Assembly: GCF_029714325.1 (NCBI RefSeq) | Contig: NZ_CP121666.1 | Coordinates: 7,099,001 to 7,163,000 of the forward strand | DNA: 64,000 nucleotides | Direction: 5' to 3' | Source of the DNA: Bradyrhizobium sp. CB1717 | GTDB lineage: Bacteria; Pseudomonadota; Alphaproteobacteria; Rhizobiales; Xanthobacteraceae | Shown here: in pieces, positions 16,069 through 24,403 of the stretch | Layout: each line of letters starts with the position of its first letter | How positions within the stretch are numbered: position 1 is the first letter of the stretch | Notes under the pieces: model-generated | The model's input: only the letters and a program-made list of their open reading frames with translations | The model's database searches: none | What the model was told of the DNA's origin: nothing | Made by a program: the position numbers and the translations under genes

Positions 16069-17685
16069 TCAGGCCAGGTGCCGGGCCGCCGTCACGTCGA
16101 TCGTCGCTGCGGGGACGACCGACTCGTCATCGAGCGCGGCGAGGCGCGTGTCGATGGCTTCGATGACCTTGCGCGAGAACGGCCCGAGATGCGCATAGGC
16201 CGCGATCATCTGCACGGCAATGCGCGCCGATGAGGTGTCGCGCTTGGCGCAGTTCATGAAGGTCTGCCACAGCGGCCCGCGCGCCTCGGGAAGGGCGGTG
16301 ACGACGCGGTGCACCGTCTCCATCGCCCCGAGCCTGGCGCGGATATCTCCTTCGGCGAGTTCGGGGCGCTGCCTGGAACGGTCGAGCAGCGTCATCAGGC
16401 GGTCGACGCGGCTCGCATACGCCGCCGGGCTGTAGATGTGCTCCAGCACCCGCTTGTAGTCCATCAGGATGTCGCGCAACGGGCGGACCGGATCGAAGTT
16501 GATGCCGGCCGTGCACTGATCGGCGCCGATGGTCGGCGCCACATCGTGGCCCGTATGCAGCCGGCCTTCGCGCTCGAGCCGGCGCGTCAGCTGCGTGTTC
16601 GGCAACGCATAGAGCAAGCCGACCATGGCGACCGGAATCGCGGCCTCCTCGATGAAATCGATCATCGCCTCCGCCATCGAGACCTTCTCGTTGTCGAAGC
16701 CGACGATGAAGCCCGCGGTAACAAGCATGCCGGCGGCGTAGATCTTGTGGATGCTCTCGGCAATGTTGCGTCGCGTGTTCTGCTTCTTGCGCATCGCGAC
16801 CAGCGTCGCGGGGTCCGGGCTTTCGATGCCGACGAAGATGCCGAAGAAATTTGCGGCTCCCATCAGCTCCAGCAATTCAGGATCGTCGGCGAGATTGACC
16901 GAGGCTTCGGTCGACAGCTCGAAGGGATAGTTGTGGGCGCGCTGCCATTCGGCGAGCTGGGGCAGGAACTGCCGCAGCGATTTCTTGTTGCCGATGAAAT
17001 TGTCGTCGACGAAGTCAAGATGGCCGCGATAGCCCATGTTGTAGAGCGTCTGGAGCTCGACGAACATCTGCTCGGTCGTCTTGGTCCTGGGCACACGGCC
17101 GTAGAGCTCGATGATGTCGCAGAACTCGCAGGTGAACGGGCAACCGCGCGAATACTGCACACCGATATAGAGATAGTCCTCGAATTTGAGCAGGTCGAAG
17201 CGCGGCACCGGCGTCTTGGTGACGTCGGCCTGGAATTTCGGCGCGGTGAAGACACCGGAGCGGGCCCCGCTCTCCCAGGCCGCGATGAACTCGTCAATGA
17301 CACTTTCGGCCTCGCCGAGCACCCGGAAGTCGGCCTTCTCGTAGATGTGGGGGCTGGAGGTGGGATCGGGCCCGCCCACGACCACCGGCTTGCCGGCGGC
17401 GCGGCAGAGCTCGATCAGGTGCAGCGTATCGGCCTGCTGCGGCAACATGCCGCCGGTGAAGACGACGTCGGCCCAGGCGAGATCCTCGTCGCCGAAAGAT
17501 TGCGTGTTGCAGTCGATCAGCCGGACCGTCCAGTCCTTGGGCAACATCGCGGCGACCGTGATCAGCCCCAAAGGGGCGGCAGGGCGCTTGACGCCCATCA
17601 CCTTGCAGGATTCGCCAAAGCTCCAGAAGGACTCTGCCGAGAACAGCGGATAGAGCATTAGCACGTTGGGACCCGGCACGTTCAT
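16069..17685 (-). CDS. B12-binding-type radical SAM protein with DUF4070-like C-terminus
   Basis: A 538-residue enzyme. Residues 1-150 form a cobalamin-binding-like Rossmann domain (GLITVAAMLP, VVFTGGMLPQQ, VVVGGPDPTS). The radical SAM core follows with GCPFTCEFC giving Cys182, Cys186 and Cys189, DFVDDNFIGN, and GIFVGIESPD. The C-terminal 170 residues match the DUF4070 extension. Family members are often methyltransferases or ring-forming enzymes acting on unactivated carbons. The start at 17685 follows an AAAAAGGAG ribosome binding site. It is the last gene of the radical SAM-rich minus-strand cluster, 188 bp after the hydroxylase gene, so it may have its own promoter. Confidence 0.87.
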   Translation of the reverse strand: MNVPGPNVLMLYPLFSAESFWSFGESCKVMGVKRPAAPLGLITVAAMLPKDWTVRLIDCNTQSFGDEDLAWADVVFTGGMLPQQADTLHLIELCRAAGKPVVVGGPDPTSSPHIYEKADFRVLGEAESVIDEFIAAWESGARSGVFTAPKFQADVTKTPVPRFDLLKFEDYLYIGVQYSRGCPFTCEFCDIIELYGRVPRTKTTEQMFVELQTLYNMGYRGHLDFVDDNFIGNKKSLRQFLPQLAEWQRAHNYPFELSTEASVNLADDPELLELMGAANFFGIFVGIESPDPATLVAMRKKQNTRRNIAESIHKIYAAGMLVTAGFIVGFDNEKVSMAEAMIDFIEEAAIPVAMVGLLYALPNTQLTRRLEREGRLHTGHDVAPTIGADQCTAGINFDPVRPLRDILMDYKRVLEHIYSPAAYASRVDRLMTLLDRSRQRPELAEGDIRARLGAMETVHRVVTALPEARGPLWQTFMNCAKRDTSSARIAVQMIAAYAHLGPFSRKVIEAIDTRLAALDDESVVPAATIDVTAARHLA

Positions 17686-17873
17686 GGAACTCCTTTTTAC
17701 TCGGGTGCAGTGTAGCAAAGCATTTCCGTCTTGCACCCCTGCAAAAGGGACAAACTGTCGCCGCAACGCAGCGGTGGCCGGGGCCTGGAACCGGCGTTCA
17801 CGGCCGGGCGTCGCTTCAGGCCGCATTATCTGGCATTTCGGGCTGGAACCCGGCCTGCCGAGGACCGAGCCGA

Positions 17874-18713
17874 TCAGGCGCGCTCGGTTGCAAGCATCTT
17901 TCGGCTGGTCGCCAGGACATCACTGCACCAGGCGAAGAACGCGCCGAGGAACTCCCGGCCCGGCCCGTCGGTGCGGGCGTGCTGCCGCAAGGTCTCGAAC
18001 CCCTTCTCCATCCGCGATGCGTTGCGCGCGAGCAACTGGCGGATGTCGCTGCGCACTTCCGGATCGTCTTCCTGCTCCAGCATGTGCACGTCGAGCTGGG
18101 TGACGTGGATGAACGAATATTGCGCGTGCAGCACCGCCGTCATCGGGCGCGGCCGGTCGACCACGATCGGGCTGGGATAGAGCTCGTCCTGCGGATTGCT
18201 GATGATCCGGATTGCATTCTCGTTGGCAACGCCGAACGCCCTCAGCTTGTGATGCGCCATTTCATGCACGATAGCCTGCGCGGTCGCGAGCGGGCAGTTC
18301 ACGGTGAGGCCGATGACGCCGAAGCGCGCATCGACCGAGTGGCTGGCCGAACCGAGGCGGCCGGGTCCTTCGGTGGGCTGCTCGGTGTCGTGATAGCACT
18401 GGATCGTATGCACGATATCAGGCCATTGTTTCGCAGCGAGCGGCCAGCGGCGGACGTAATGGAGCGCCTGCTCCATCGCCGGGACCGCTTGCGCGTCGGG
18501 GACGAACCGCGGCGCGGGCAGCAGCGGATCCTCGGTGCGCAGGGCAACCCTGCCCTCCGCAATCGACGGCGCGCCGTTCACCGGAGGCCGCTGCGGCGGC
18601 AGCGGACGCCACGGCGTCGGCTCGGTTTCGATCAGGCCGAGGGCGACGGCGGTGTCGTAGCCGTCGGCCTGCGGGCGTGCCGTGCGTTCCCAGTCAATCG
18701 ACGTCGCATTCAT
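17874..18713 (-). CDS. AlphaKG-HExxH-type peptide beta-hydroxylase (putative RiPP enzyme)
   Basis: A 279-residue protein. HEMAHHKL gives an HExxH motif (His150, Glu151, His154). It is followed about 25 residues later by YPSPIVVDRPRPMTAVLHAQY, the second signature of the HExxH-containing peptide-modification family. That family is known to include iron/alpha-ketoglutarate-dependent beta-hydroxylases of ribosomal peptides despite a protease-like motif. It follows the fused methyltransferase gene by 22 bp; the start at 18713 is preceded by AAGGAGA. Context with three radical SAM enzymes and a small peptide gene supports peptide tailoring. A plain metalloprotease remains possible but less likely. 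Confidence 0.78.
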   Translation of the reverse strand: MNATSIDWERTARPQADGYDTAVALGLIETEPTPWRPLPPQRPPVNGAPSIAEGRVALRTEDPLLPAPRFVPDAQAVPAMEQALHYVRRWPLAAKQWPDIVHTIQCYHDTEQPTEGPGRLGSASHSVDARFGVIGLTVNCPLATAQAIVHEMAHHKLRAFGVANENAIRIISNPQDELYPSPIVVDRPRPMTAVLHAQYSFIHVTQLDVHMLEQEDDPEVRSDIRQLLARNASRMEKGFETLRQHARTDGPGREFLGAFFAWCSDVLATSRKMLATERA

Positions 18714-18735
18714 GGCGCGTTCTCCTTCGAACCGG

Positions 18736-20163
18736 TCAGTGCAGGCAATCATTCGCCGGCGAGAGCGCCGCAGAGACTCTCGCGGCCCGTCCAGGCAACA
18801 AGGCGAGCCCCATCGCCGCGGCATACGTATTCATGTCCTTGAACCGGTGCAGCGAGCGGTCGGTGCCAATCACGATCACCGTTTTTGCGACCGCGCGGAC
18901 GGCGGCCAGCGCGTCGTGCCCCCCAAGCTGCTCCGCATCGATGAAGGCAAGATCGATACCTTCGGGTAAGAGACGCGACAGCGCGGCAAGCGCCTCGATG
19001 CTGGACCCGCCGAGCACCGGCAAGGAGGCGCCGAGGCGCCGGCGCGCTGCCTCCACTGCCGCAGCCTCCTCCTCGGTGCCGTACAGTCTCAGCTTGGGCT
19101 TCGTTTGCGCGATCAGTTCCAGCAGGAGCCCTTCGCCGCACCCGACATGCACGGCTGATGTGGCGCGGCGCAACGCGGCGGTCTGCTCCCACACCACGGT
19201 ACTGAAGCGCGAGCGCATGGCGAAGGGGCTTTCGAATCCAGCCGCTTCAAATCCGTTGCCGAATTCGGCGAGGATGTTGGCGCTTTCCACGGGCTCGACC
19301 GGCGCGGCCTTTCGTTTTTCGGGGCGCGTCACTGCGTGACGCAGCGGCCGAGCCCGCGCCGCCCCCTCGTCTGAGAGCCACATGCAGCGGAAGGCCGTCG
19401 TCGCGATCTCGGCGATGCCATTGACCAGCGACGCATCGACCGCCCAATCAGCGATCTCTTCGAGCCACGCCATCTCTTCGACAAATCCGAGTTCGCGGCC
19501 GAGATCGAGGAACGCGCGCGAGCATTCCCGCGTGGCGAGACAATCCGCCGAACACGGCGCGTGCCGCACCGGTCCCAGTCCCAGAACCGCGAGCGCGACG
19601 TGAGCCATCATCGCTGCCTTGTCATCGCGCGCGAGAAGGCTCGCCAGCGGATCGCTTCCGCCGTGCCGGAGGTCATTCGCCCAGGACTTTGCGCAGCACG
19701 CGGGATAGCCAAACCGTATCGCCGCCTGCGCCAGGTCATTCGCGGCCGGCTCGGCGATCGATACGTCGAGCGGCGCGGTGCCGATCAGGAACGCATAGTC
19801 GAGGAGGCGCTTCGGTTCGTCGATCGATGCCTCAAGCGGCCAGTCTGCGGCATAGCCGAGCGAGGCCTTGACCGGCTTTGCTTCGAGACCAATCGCGCGC
19901 GCCCGTTCCGTCAAGGCGTCGACGCCATCATAGTCGGTCCACACCAGCGTCGCCGGAAGGCGCCCTTGGCGCACCATCTCGAATTCGATCGCGAGCGCCG
20001 CTCGCCTGAGACGTTCCAGACGCGGCTGCCAGAGGCTACGGGCTTGCGGGCCGCTGAAGCTGATGCGCTGCGTAGCCGCCTTGGCGACAACAGGCTCGCG
20101 CGGGGTCGCCGCAAGCGGAGGACGGGGCCAGGTCAACCAGCATGTCGGACCCGCGGACGTCAT
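18736..20163 (-). CDS. Cys-rich DUF483-like domain fused to a methyltransferase-like domain
   Basis: A 475-residue two-part protein. The N-terminal half contains RFGYPACCAKSW (Cys156, Cys157) and HAPCSADCLATREC (His201, Cys204, Cys208, Cys214). This pattern looks like a metal- or cluster-binding site and recalls DUF483-type proteins. The C-terminal half has VHVGCGEGLLLELIAQ (about 338-353) and later DLAFIDAEQLGGHDAL, a class I SAM-dependent methyltransferase fold, although the acidic end of strand 2 is weak. It overlaps the SPASM gene by 4 nt (ATGA). Probable role: tailoring or binding of the precursor peptide. The exact reaction is unknown. Confidence 0.7.
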   Translation of the reverse strand: MTSAGPTCWLTWPRPPLAATPREPVVAKAATQRISFSGPQARSLWQPRLERLRRAALAIEFEMVRQGRLPATLVWTDYDGVDALTERARAIGLEAKPVKASLGYAADWPLEASIDEPKRLLDYAFLIGTAPLDVSIAEPAANDLAQAAIRFGYPACCAKSWANDLRHGGSDPLASLLARDDKAAMMAHVALAVLGLGPVRHAPCSADCLATRECSRAFLDLGRELGFVEEMAWLEEIADWAVDASLVNGIAEIATTAFRCMWLSDEGAARARPLRHAVTRPEKRKAAPVEPVESANILAEFGNGFEAAGFESPFAMRSRFSTVVWEQTAALRRATSAVHVGCGEGLLLELIAQTKPKLRLYGTEEEAAAVEAARRRLGASLPVLGGSSIEALAALSRLLPEGIDLAFIDAEQLGGHDALAAVRAVAKTVIVIGTDRSLHRFKDMNTYAAAMGLALLPGRAARVSAALSPANDCLH

Positions 20164-21320
20164 GGTGCGTCCACCTGCTCGATCAGTGAATGCAAGGTCG
20201 GATTGTCTCCGATCGACCAGGCTGCGATCATCCTCGCTTCAAGGTCGGACCTAAGGTCCGACCGGCTGATCACGGTTTCTCCCTTCGCCTGAAGCTCGGC
20301 CTCGATGTCCTCGAACAGGCCGAACCATACCGGGCAGTCGACCGAGCGCATCCGCCAGTCGCCCCCGATCGCCGTGCCTGGACAATTGCCCTTGCACGCC
20401 AGGAAGAACCGGCAGCCCTGGCATCCGCCATTGGCCTGCGGCGTGCGGTAGAGCGAGAGCTGACGCTCGAACGCCTCGCGGCCCGCGCGCAGATGGGTCA
20501 CGCCACCCTTGTTGGTGCGACCGCAATTGCCGAGCCGGCCGTCGCTCTCGACGCCCACCACGGCGCGGGTCGCGTAGGGATCGCAGGCGTGGAATACGCA
20601 CGAGGTGCGTGCGTCGTCGCCCCGAAGCATCGCGGCCATCTCGGCGAAAATGTCGAATTGAACCGACGGCAACTCCTGTTCGAGCCGGCGCAGTCGCCGC
20701 AGGGCCGCCAGGTTCTCCTGCGCGGTAAGTGCGAGGCCCTCGCCGCCTTCCGTTTCATCCTGCTCCAGCAAATGCAGGCGCAGCTTGCGCACACCGAGGC
20801 TGCCGAGAAACCTGATCCATTCGCACAATACGCCCAGCCGTTCCGGCGCAGCGTTCATCCGGTTCAGCGTCACGATCACGTTCGGCGGCATGCCCTCCCG
20901 GCACAGCGTCTCGATCACCGCCTCGATACGGGCGGTCGCGCGCCGCGTTGCCGCGAGGCTGCCGGCCCAGCGGGCATCGTTGAGCGGTCCCGGGCCGTCG
21001 ATCGAAATGCCGATGCGCACGCGATATTTCCTGAACAGCTCGATGTCGCGCTCCTCGATCAGCGTGCCGTTGGTCTGCATGCCGACGCCGCCGTGACGGT
21101 CGAAGCCGAGCTGCATCAGGCGCTCGAGATCGGAGCGGCGGGTCATCATGATCTCGCCGCCGAACAGGCTGAACGGTTCCGCCAGCCTGTCCAGCGTCGC
21201 CATGATCGCGTCGAGATCGTAGCGCGTCGGAACGTTGCCGGCGGTGCGAATGCCCTCCTGATAGCAGTAGCGGCACTTGATGTTGCACTTGTCGCCGAGC
21301 GGGCGGACTTCGACGGTCAT
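20160..21320 (-). CDS. Radical SAM/SPASM peptide maturase
   Basis: A 386-residue anaerobic-sulfatase-maturase-like radical SAM protein. The cluster motif CNIKCRYCYQEG (Cys12, Cys16, Cys19) lies very near the N-terminus. GGEIMM, MQTNGTLI and GISIDGP follow as the core beta strands. The C-terminal SPASM region has many cysteines: CVFHACDPY, GNCGRTN, GGCQGCRFFLACKGNCPG and VDCPVWF. They bind two auxiliary 4Fe-4S clusters used on peptide substrates. In RiPP systems such enzymes form thioether, C-C or cyclophane links. ATGA overlaps on both sides couple it to its neighbours. Confidence 0.87.
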   Translation of the reverse strand: MTVEVRPLGDKCNIKCRYCYQEGIRTAGNVPTRYDLDAIMATLDRLAEPFSLFGGEIMMTRRSDLERLMQLGFDRHGGVGMQTNGTLIEERDIELFRKYRVRIGISIDGPGPLNDARWAGSLAATRRATARIEAVIETLCREGMPPNVIVTLNRMNAAPERLGVLCEWIRFLGSLGVRKLRLHLLEQDETEGGEGLALTAQENLAALRRLRRLEQELPSVQFDIFAEMAAMLRGDDARTSCVFHACDPYATRAVVGVESDGRLGNCGRTNKGGVTHLRAGREAFERQLSLYRTPQANGGCQGCRFFLACKGNCPGTAIGGDWRMRSVDCPVWFGLFEDIEAELQAKGETVISRSDLRSDLEARMIAAWSIGDNPTLHSLIEQVDAP

Positions 21321-23263
21321 GGCTGCACCCGTTCCAGGCCGGTCGGCTCTTCGCGAACTTCAGTCAACGCCGCACGAGCTGTCGCGCGCTCGCGCGGCAG
21401 GACGAATCCGAGCGGAAACTCGGCGCGGGCATCGGCGTCAAAGATCTCCCGGCCGGCCTCCGTGACCAGCGACAGCATCCGGCCCTCGATCTCGACCACG
21501 AACCGCCGCGTCAAGACCGCATCCATTGCGGCCTCGACCGTTACAGTGTCGAAGCGATCTGCGAGCTGCGCAACGGCGCTCGGCCGCGTGCAGGGATTGC
21601 GCAGCAGATTGAGCACGGCAATCTCGACCGGTGCCGGGCAATAGAACGGCTGAAGCGCGCAGGCCCGCGTGTCGCTGACGAGATGCGCGGTGCCGACGGC
21701 CGTCATCGTCAGTTGCGGCGCGAAGGGCTGGTCGAACCAGCGCGCGCGCCAGGCCGCACTCGCGTCCTTGAGCAACACCAAGTCCTGCTCGCGCGCGGCG
21801 TCGGGGGCATCGCCCTCGAAGAAATAAGCGAGGTTCGCGAGATCCTCGTCCGGAACGTCGTAGATCGCGCCATAGGCCGGCATCGGCGTGACATTGCGAA
21901 AGCCGATCTCCGCGGCGCGCTCGAAATTGGGGCTGAAGCGGTCGAGGCGAATCCGGCCGCAGCCGACCGGCGGCTGCAGGTGTTCAAGCAGCGGGACCAA
22001 CTTGGCGACGGTGTCGTAGGCCTCGCGCGGCTCTCCGGGGAAGCCATAGAGGATCGACCAGACCAGTCCGACGCCGAGCTCGCGGCAATTGCGCAATAGA
22101 CGCAGGTTGAGCAGAGCGCTCACGCCCTTGCGCATGAGATGCAGCACCGGATCCGACAGGCTCTCGATGCCGGGCTGCAACCAGACCGTCCCCGCAAGCG
22201 CCAGCGTCTCGAGCTGCGCCTCGTCCATGTTGGCCTTGATCTCGTAGAAGAAGCGAAAGCCACGCACCGGGCGTTCCGCGAACTTTCCGAGCACGCCGTC
22301 GATGTGGGACATGCCCAGGATATTGTCGGTCGCGGCAAACCTGATGATCCCGAACTGCGCATGCAGCGTCTCGATTTCCTCGAGCACGCGCGGCGCCGAC
22401 TTGGCCCTGAACGCCATGCCCTCCCCGTTCAGGCCGCAGAACGTGCAATGGTGTTTTTGGCCCCACCAGCAGCCGCGCGAGGACTCGAACGGAATCGAGG
22501 GACGCACGCGCGCGGCGTCGGACAGCTCGGCCAGCTGCGCGAAATAATCGGCGTAGTCGGGAATCGGCAGCGCATCCATCGCGGTCGGACCGGCCGCTGC
22601 ACCCGTTGCGGGCTGGTCGCGCGACAGGCATCCCGGCAGGCCCCGGGGCCGCTCGCCGCGCAGGATCGCCACCACGGCGGGGCCGAACACGGTATCGGCC
22701 TCGCCATTGAAGACGTAGTCGATCTGCGAAAAGTTCTTCAGCAGCACCGCGCCCATCGGCCCGTGGCAATTGGCGCCGCCGAAGCAGATCACGACGGACG
22801 GATCCCGCGCCTTGACCGCAGCCGCGATCGCGAGCGAAGCGACCGTCTGCTCGAACATCGAGGTGAAGCCAATGATCTTGGGTTCTCGTTCAAGCAACCG
22901 GTCGGCTGCTTCCGCGACGAAGGACGGGATCAAATTGCGGCGGATCTCGTAGAGTTGCTCCAGCCCCTTGCGCGCGATGGCGGCGCCGAGCTCGTGGCTG
23001 TGGCGCTGCACCCGCGGCCGGTCGGGCCGCGCACCCAGGCAATCACCAAACAACCAGTCGCCGGCCAGGAGATGGCTGGGCAGCTTCTCCGCAAGCTGCT
23101 CGTTCAGATCGAGCCCGATACGATCGGCGAACAGCAGATTGAGATAGAGCGTCTCGGCGCGAATGCCCTTCTGCCGCAGCAGCGCCTGCAACAGACCGAG
23201 CGCCGCCGACGGCCGTACCACGGACATCACCGGTGCCGAACAGAAGAGGACATCGGTGCTCAT
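21317..23263 (-). CDS. RiPP maturation radical SAM C-methyltransferase (rSAM_ocin_1 type)
   Basis: A 648-residue protein with an N-terminal cobalamin-binding-like domain (IIGFTSMFEQTVASL, VICFGGANCHGPMG). The radical SAM core has the rare spacing SSRGCWWGQKHHCTFCGLNG: Cys265, seven residues, Cys273, two residues, Cys276. The CWWG/CxFCGLNGEGM signature is the hallmark of the bacteriocin-associated rSAM family that methylates unactivated carbons of ribosomal peptides. The last 150 residues include a winged-helix-like region (about 540-620), perhaps for leader binding. It overlaps both neighbours by 4 nt (ATGA). Confidence 0.87.
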   Translation of the reverse strand: MSTDVLFCSAPVMSVVRPSAALGLLQALLRQKGIRAETLYLNLLFADRIGLDLNEQLAEKLPSHLLAGDWLFGDCLGARPDRPRVQRHSHELGAAIARKGLEQLYEIRRNLIPSFVAEAADRLLEREPKIIGFTSMFEQTVASLAIAAAVKARDPSVVICFGGANCHGPMGAVLLKNFSQIDYVFNGEADTVFGPAVVAILRGERPRGLPGCLSRDQPATGAAAGPTAMDALPIPDYADYFAQLAELSDAARVRPSIPFESSRGCWWGQKHHCTFCGLNGEGMAFRAKSAPRVLEEIETLHAQFGIIRFAATDNILGMSHIDGVLGKFAERPVRGFRFFYEIKANMDEAQLETLALAGTVWLQPGIESLSDPVLHLMRKGVSALLNLRLLRNCRELGVGLVWSILYGFPGEPREAYDTVAKLVPLLEHLQPPVGCGRIRLDRFSPNFERAAEIGFRNVTPMPAYGAIYDVPDEDLANLAYFFEGDAPDAAREQDLVLLKDASAAWRARWFDQPFAPQLTMTAVGTAHLVSDTRACALQPFYCPAPVEIAVLNLLRNPCTRPSAVAQLADRFDTVTVEAAMDAVLTRRFVVEIEGRMLSLVTEAGREIFDADARAEFPLGFVLPRERATARAALTEVREEPTGLERVQP

Positions 23264-24318
23264 TGGGCGCCCACGAGGTTGGCAGGCGACGGCTGTCCGT
23301 CCAGCAGCATCTCGCAGGTCTCGATCTGGCTGCGACGTGCCTCAGCAGCTTCGCGCACGCGTGCCAACAGGTCCGGCGAGCGGAAGATGCGATCGCATGC
23401 GGTGCAGATGCCGTCGAAATCCTGCGCGCGCATCGGCACGGGGTCGTCGGCCGTGACAGCGGCCAGGATGGCGATGGGCCCTTCGAGCCTGATCCATCGG
23501 TAGAGCGGATCGTCGGCGGCCGCCCGCATGGCGGCCTCGATCCCCTCCTTCGCGATGTGCCCGACCTTTAGTGAATCGTAATGAGGCAGCACGCCGCAGC
23601 ACGGCCGGATACCGCCCTCGTGATCGATCGAAACCGTGTGGAGAACGGACTCGCAGGGACCGCGATAGGCCGACGCGTGCTGAACGCGCCCGGCCTGCGT
23701 TTTCTCGTCCGTGCCCTCGCCGCGGCCCGTCGAGTTGGCGACGGTCTCATAGATGTTGATGCCGGGCTCGTCATGAAGGCCCAAATCAGTGCGCAGGCTG
23801 GCGGCGGTGATCCTCGAGCCTGCTTCAACCACCACCGCGATCCGCAGCAGCAGGCCGCACTCGCGCGCCGCCGCCACCGCGTTGGCAATGAAGTTCAGCG
23901 GTACGAACTCGGCATGGGGATCGTCGTAAGACAACGTCATTTCGGTGAGGCCGGCCGTGCGCAATCGCCGGACGGCCGCCGTCGCGCGCGCGGGCGACTT
24001 GGCCCAGAACGCACTCGTGGTGATGCCGGCGCGCAAGCCCAGCGATGCCGCCAGCGCCACGGCCTCGGCCACGATGTCGGCATGCAGCATCGGATCGCCC
24101 CCGACGAAATGGACGATCTCCATTGACGGGATCTGCGCCGCTTGCCGGATGCAGCGATGGACATCGGCGGCGGACAAATGGCCGCCGTGAAACATGTCAG
24201 ATGAAAAGCAGCAGTGCGAACATCTGAGCGGGCATTTCAAGGTGACGTTGAGAACGAGATTGCTGGGCGTCACCCTGGCCGCGCGAAAATCGGATAAGAA
24301 TTGTGCGCCGAGCGCCAT
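23260..24318 (-). CDS. Radical SAM protein, first enzyme of the peptide cluster
   Basis: A 352-residue radical SAM enzyme with NVTLKCPLRCSHCCFSS (Cys29, Cys33, Cys36), FVGGDPMLH as the GGE-like strand, and GITTSAFWAK. C-terminal cysteines in GGIRPCCGVLPHYDSLKVG and FDGICTACDRI may hold an auxiliary cluster, as in peptide-modifying members. I place the start at 24318 because GAGG lies about 9 nt before it; an ATG at 24333 directly abuts a strong hairpin and has a weaker ribosome site. It is the first enzyme after the candidate precursor and overlaps the next gene by 4 nt. The exact reaction (epimerisation, crosslinking) cannot be read. Confidence 0.85.
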   Translation of the reverse strand: MALGAQFLSDFRAARVTPSNLVLNVTLKCPLRCSHCCFSSDMFHGGHLSAADVHRCIRQAAQIPSMEIVHFVGGDPMLHADIVAEAVALAASLGLRAGITTSAFWAKSPARATAAVRRLRTAGLTEMTLSYDDPHAEFVPLNFIANAVAAARECGLLLRIAVVVEAGSRITAASLRTDLGLHDEPGINIYETVANSTGRGEGTDEKTQAGRVQHASAYRGPCESVLHTVSIDHEGGIRPCCGVLPHYDSLKVGHIAKEGIEAAMRAAADDPLYRWIRLEGPIAILAAVTADDPVPMRAQDFDGICTACDRIFRSPDLLARVREAAEARRSQIETCEMLLDGQPSPANLVGAQ

Positions 24319-24336
24319 GGCCGACGACCTCATATC

Positions 24337-24364
24337 CCGGCTGCCCGGCGAACCGGTCAGCCGG
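24337..24364 (-). promoter_or_regulatory. Strong UUCG-capped hairpin between peptide gene and enzyme genes
   Basis: In the minus-strand transcript the segment folds as CCGGCTG-A-CCGG, loop TTCG, CCGG-G-CAGCCGG: eleven pairs with one A/G mismatch and a very stable CCGG(UUCG)CCGG tip. It lies 39 nt after the peptide stop codon and ends 3 nt before the first possible ATG of the radical SAM gene. No U-tract follows, so it is likelier to stabilise the short upstream mRNA or attenuate read-through than to end all transcription. Confidence 0.7.
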
Positions 24365-24403
24365 CCATCATGATCTGCCGACGAGATATTTGCCGACGCG
24401 GAA

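Noticed and set aside
16309..17661. 450-codon plus-strand frame
   Set aside because: Antisense shadow of the B12 radical SAM gene.
22139..23503. 454-codon plus-strand frame over the C-methyltransferase gene
   Set aside because: Antisense to a gene with clear catalytic motifs; composition is shadow-like.
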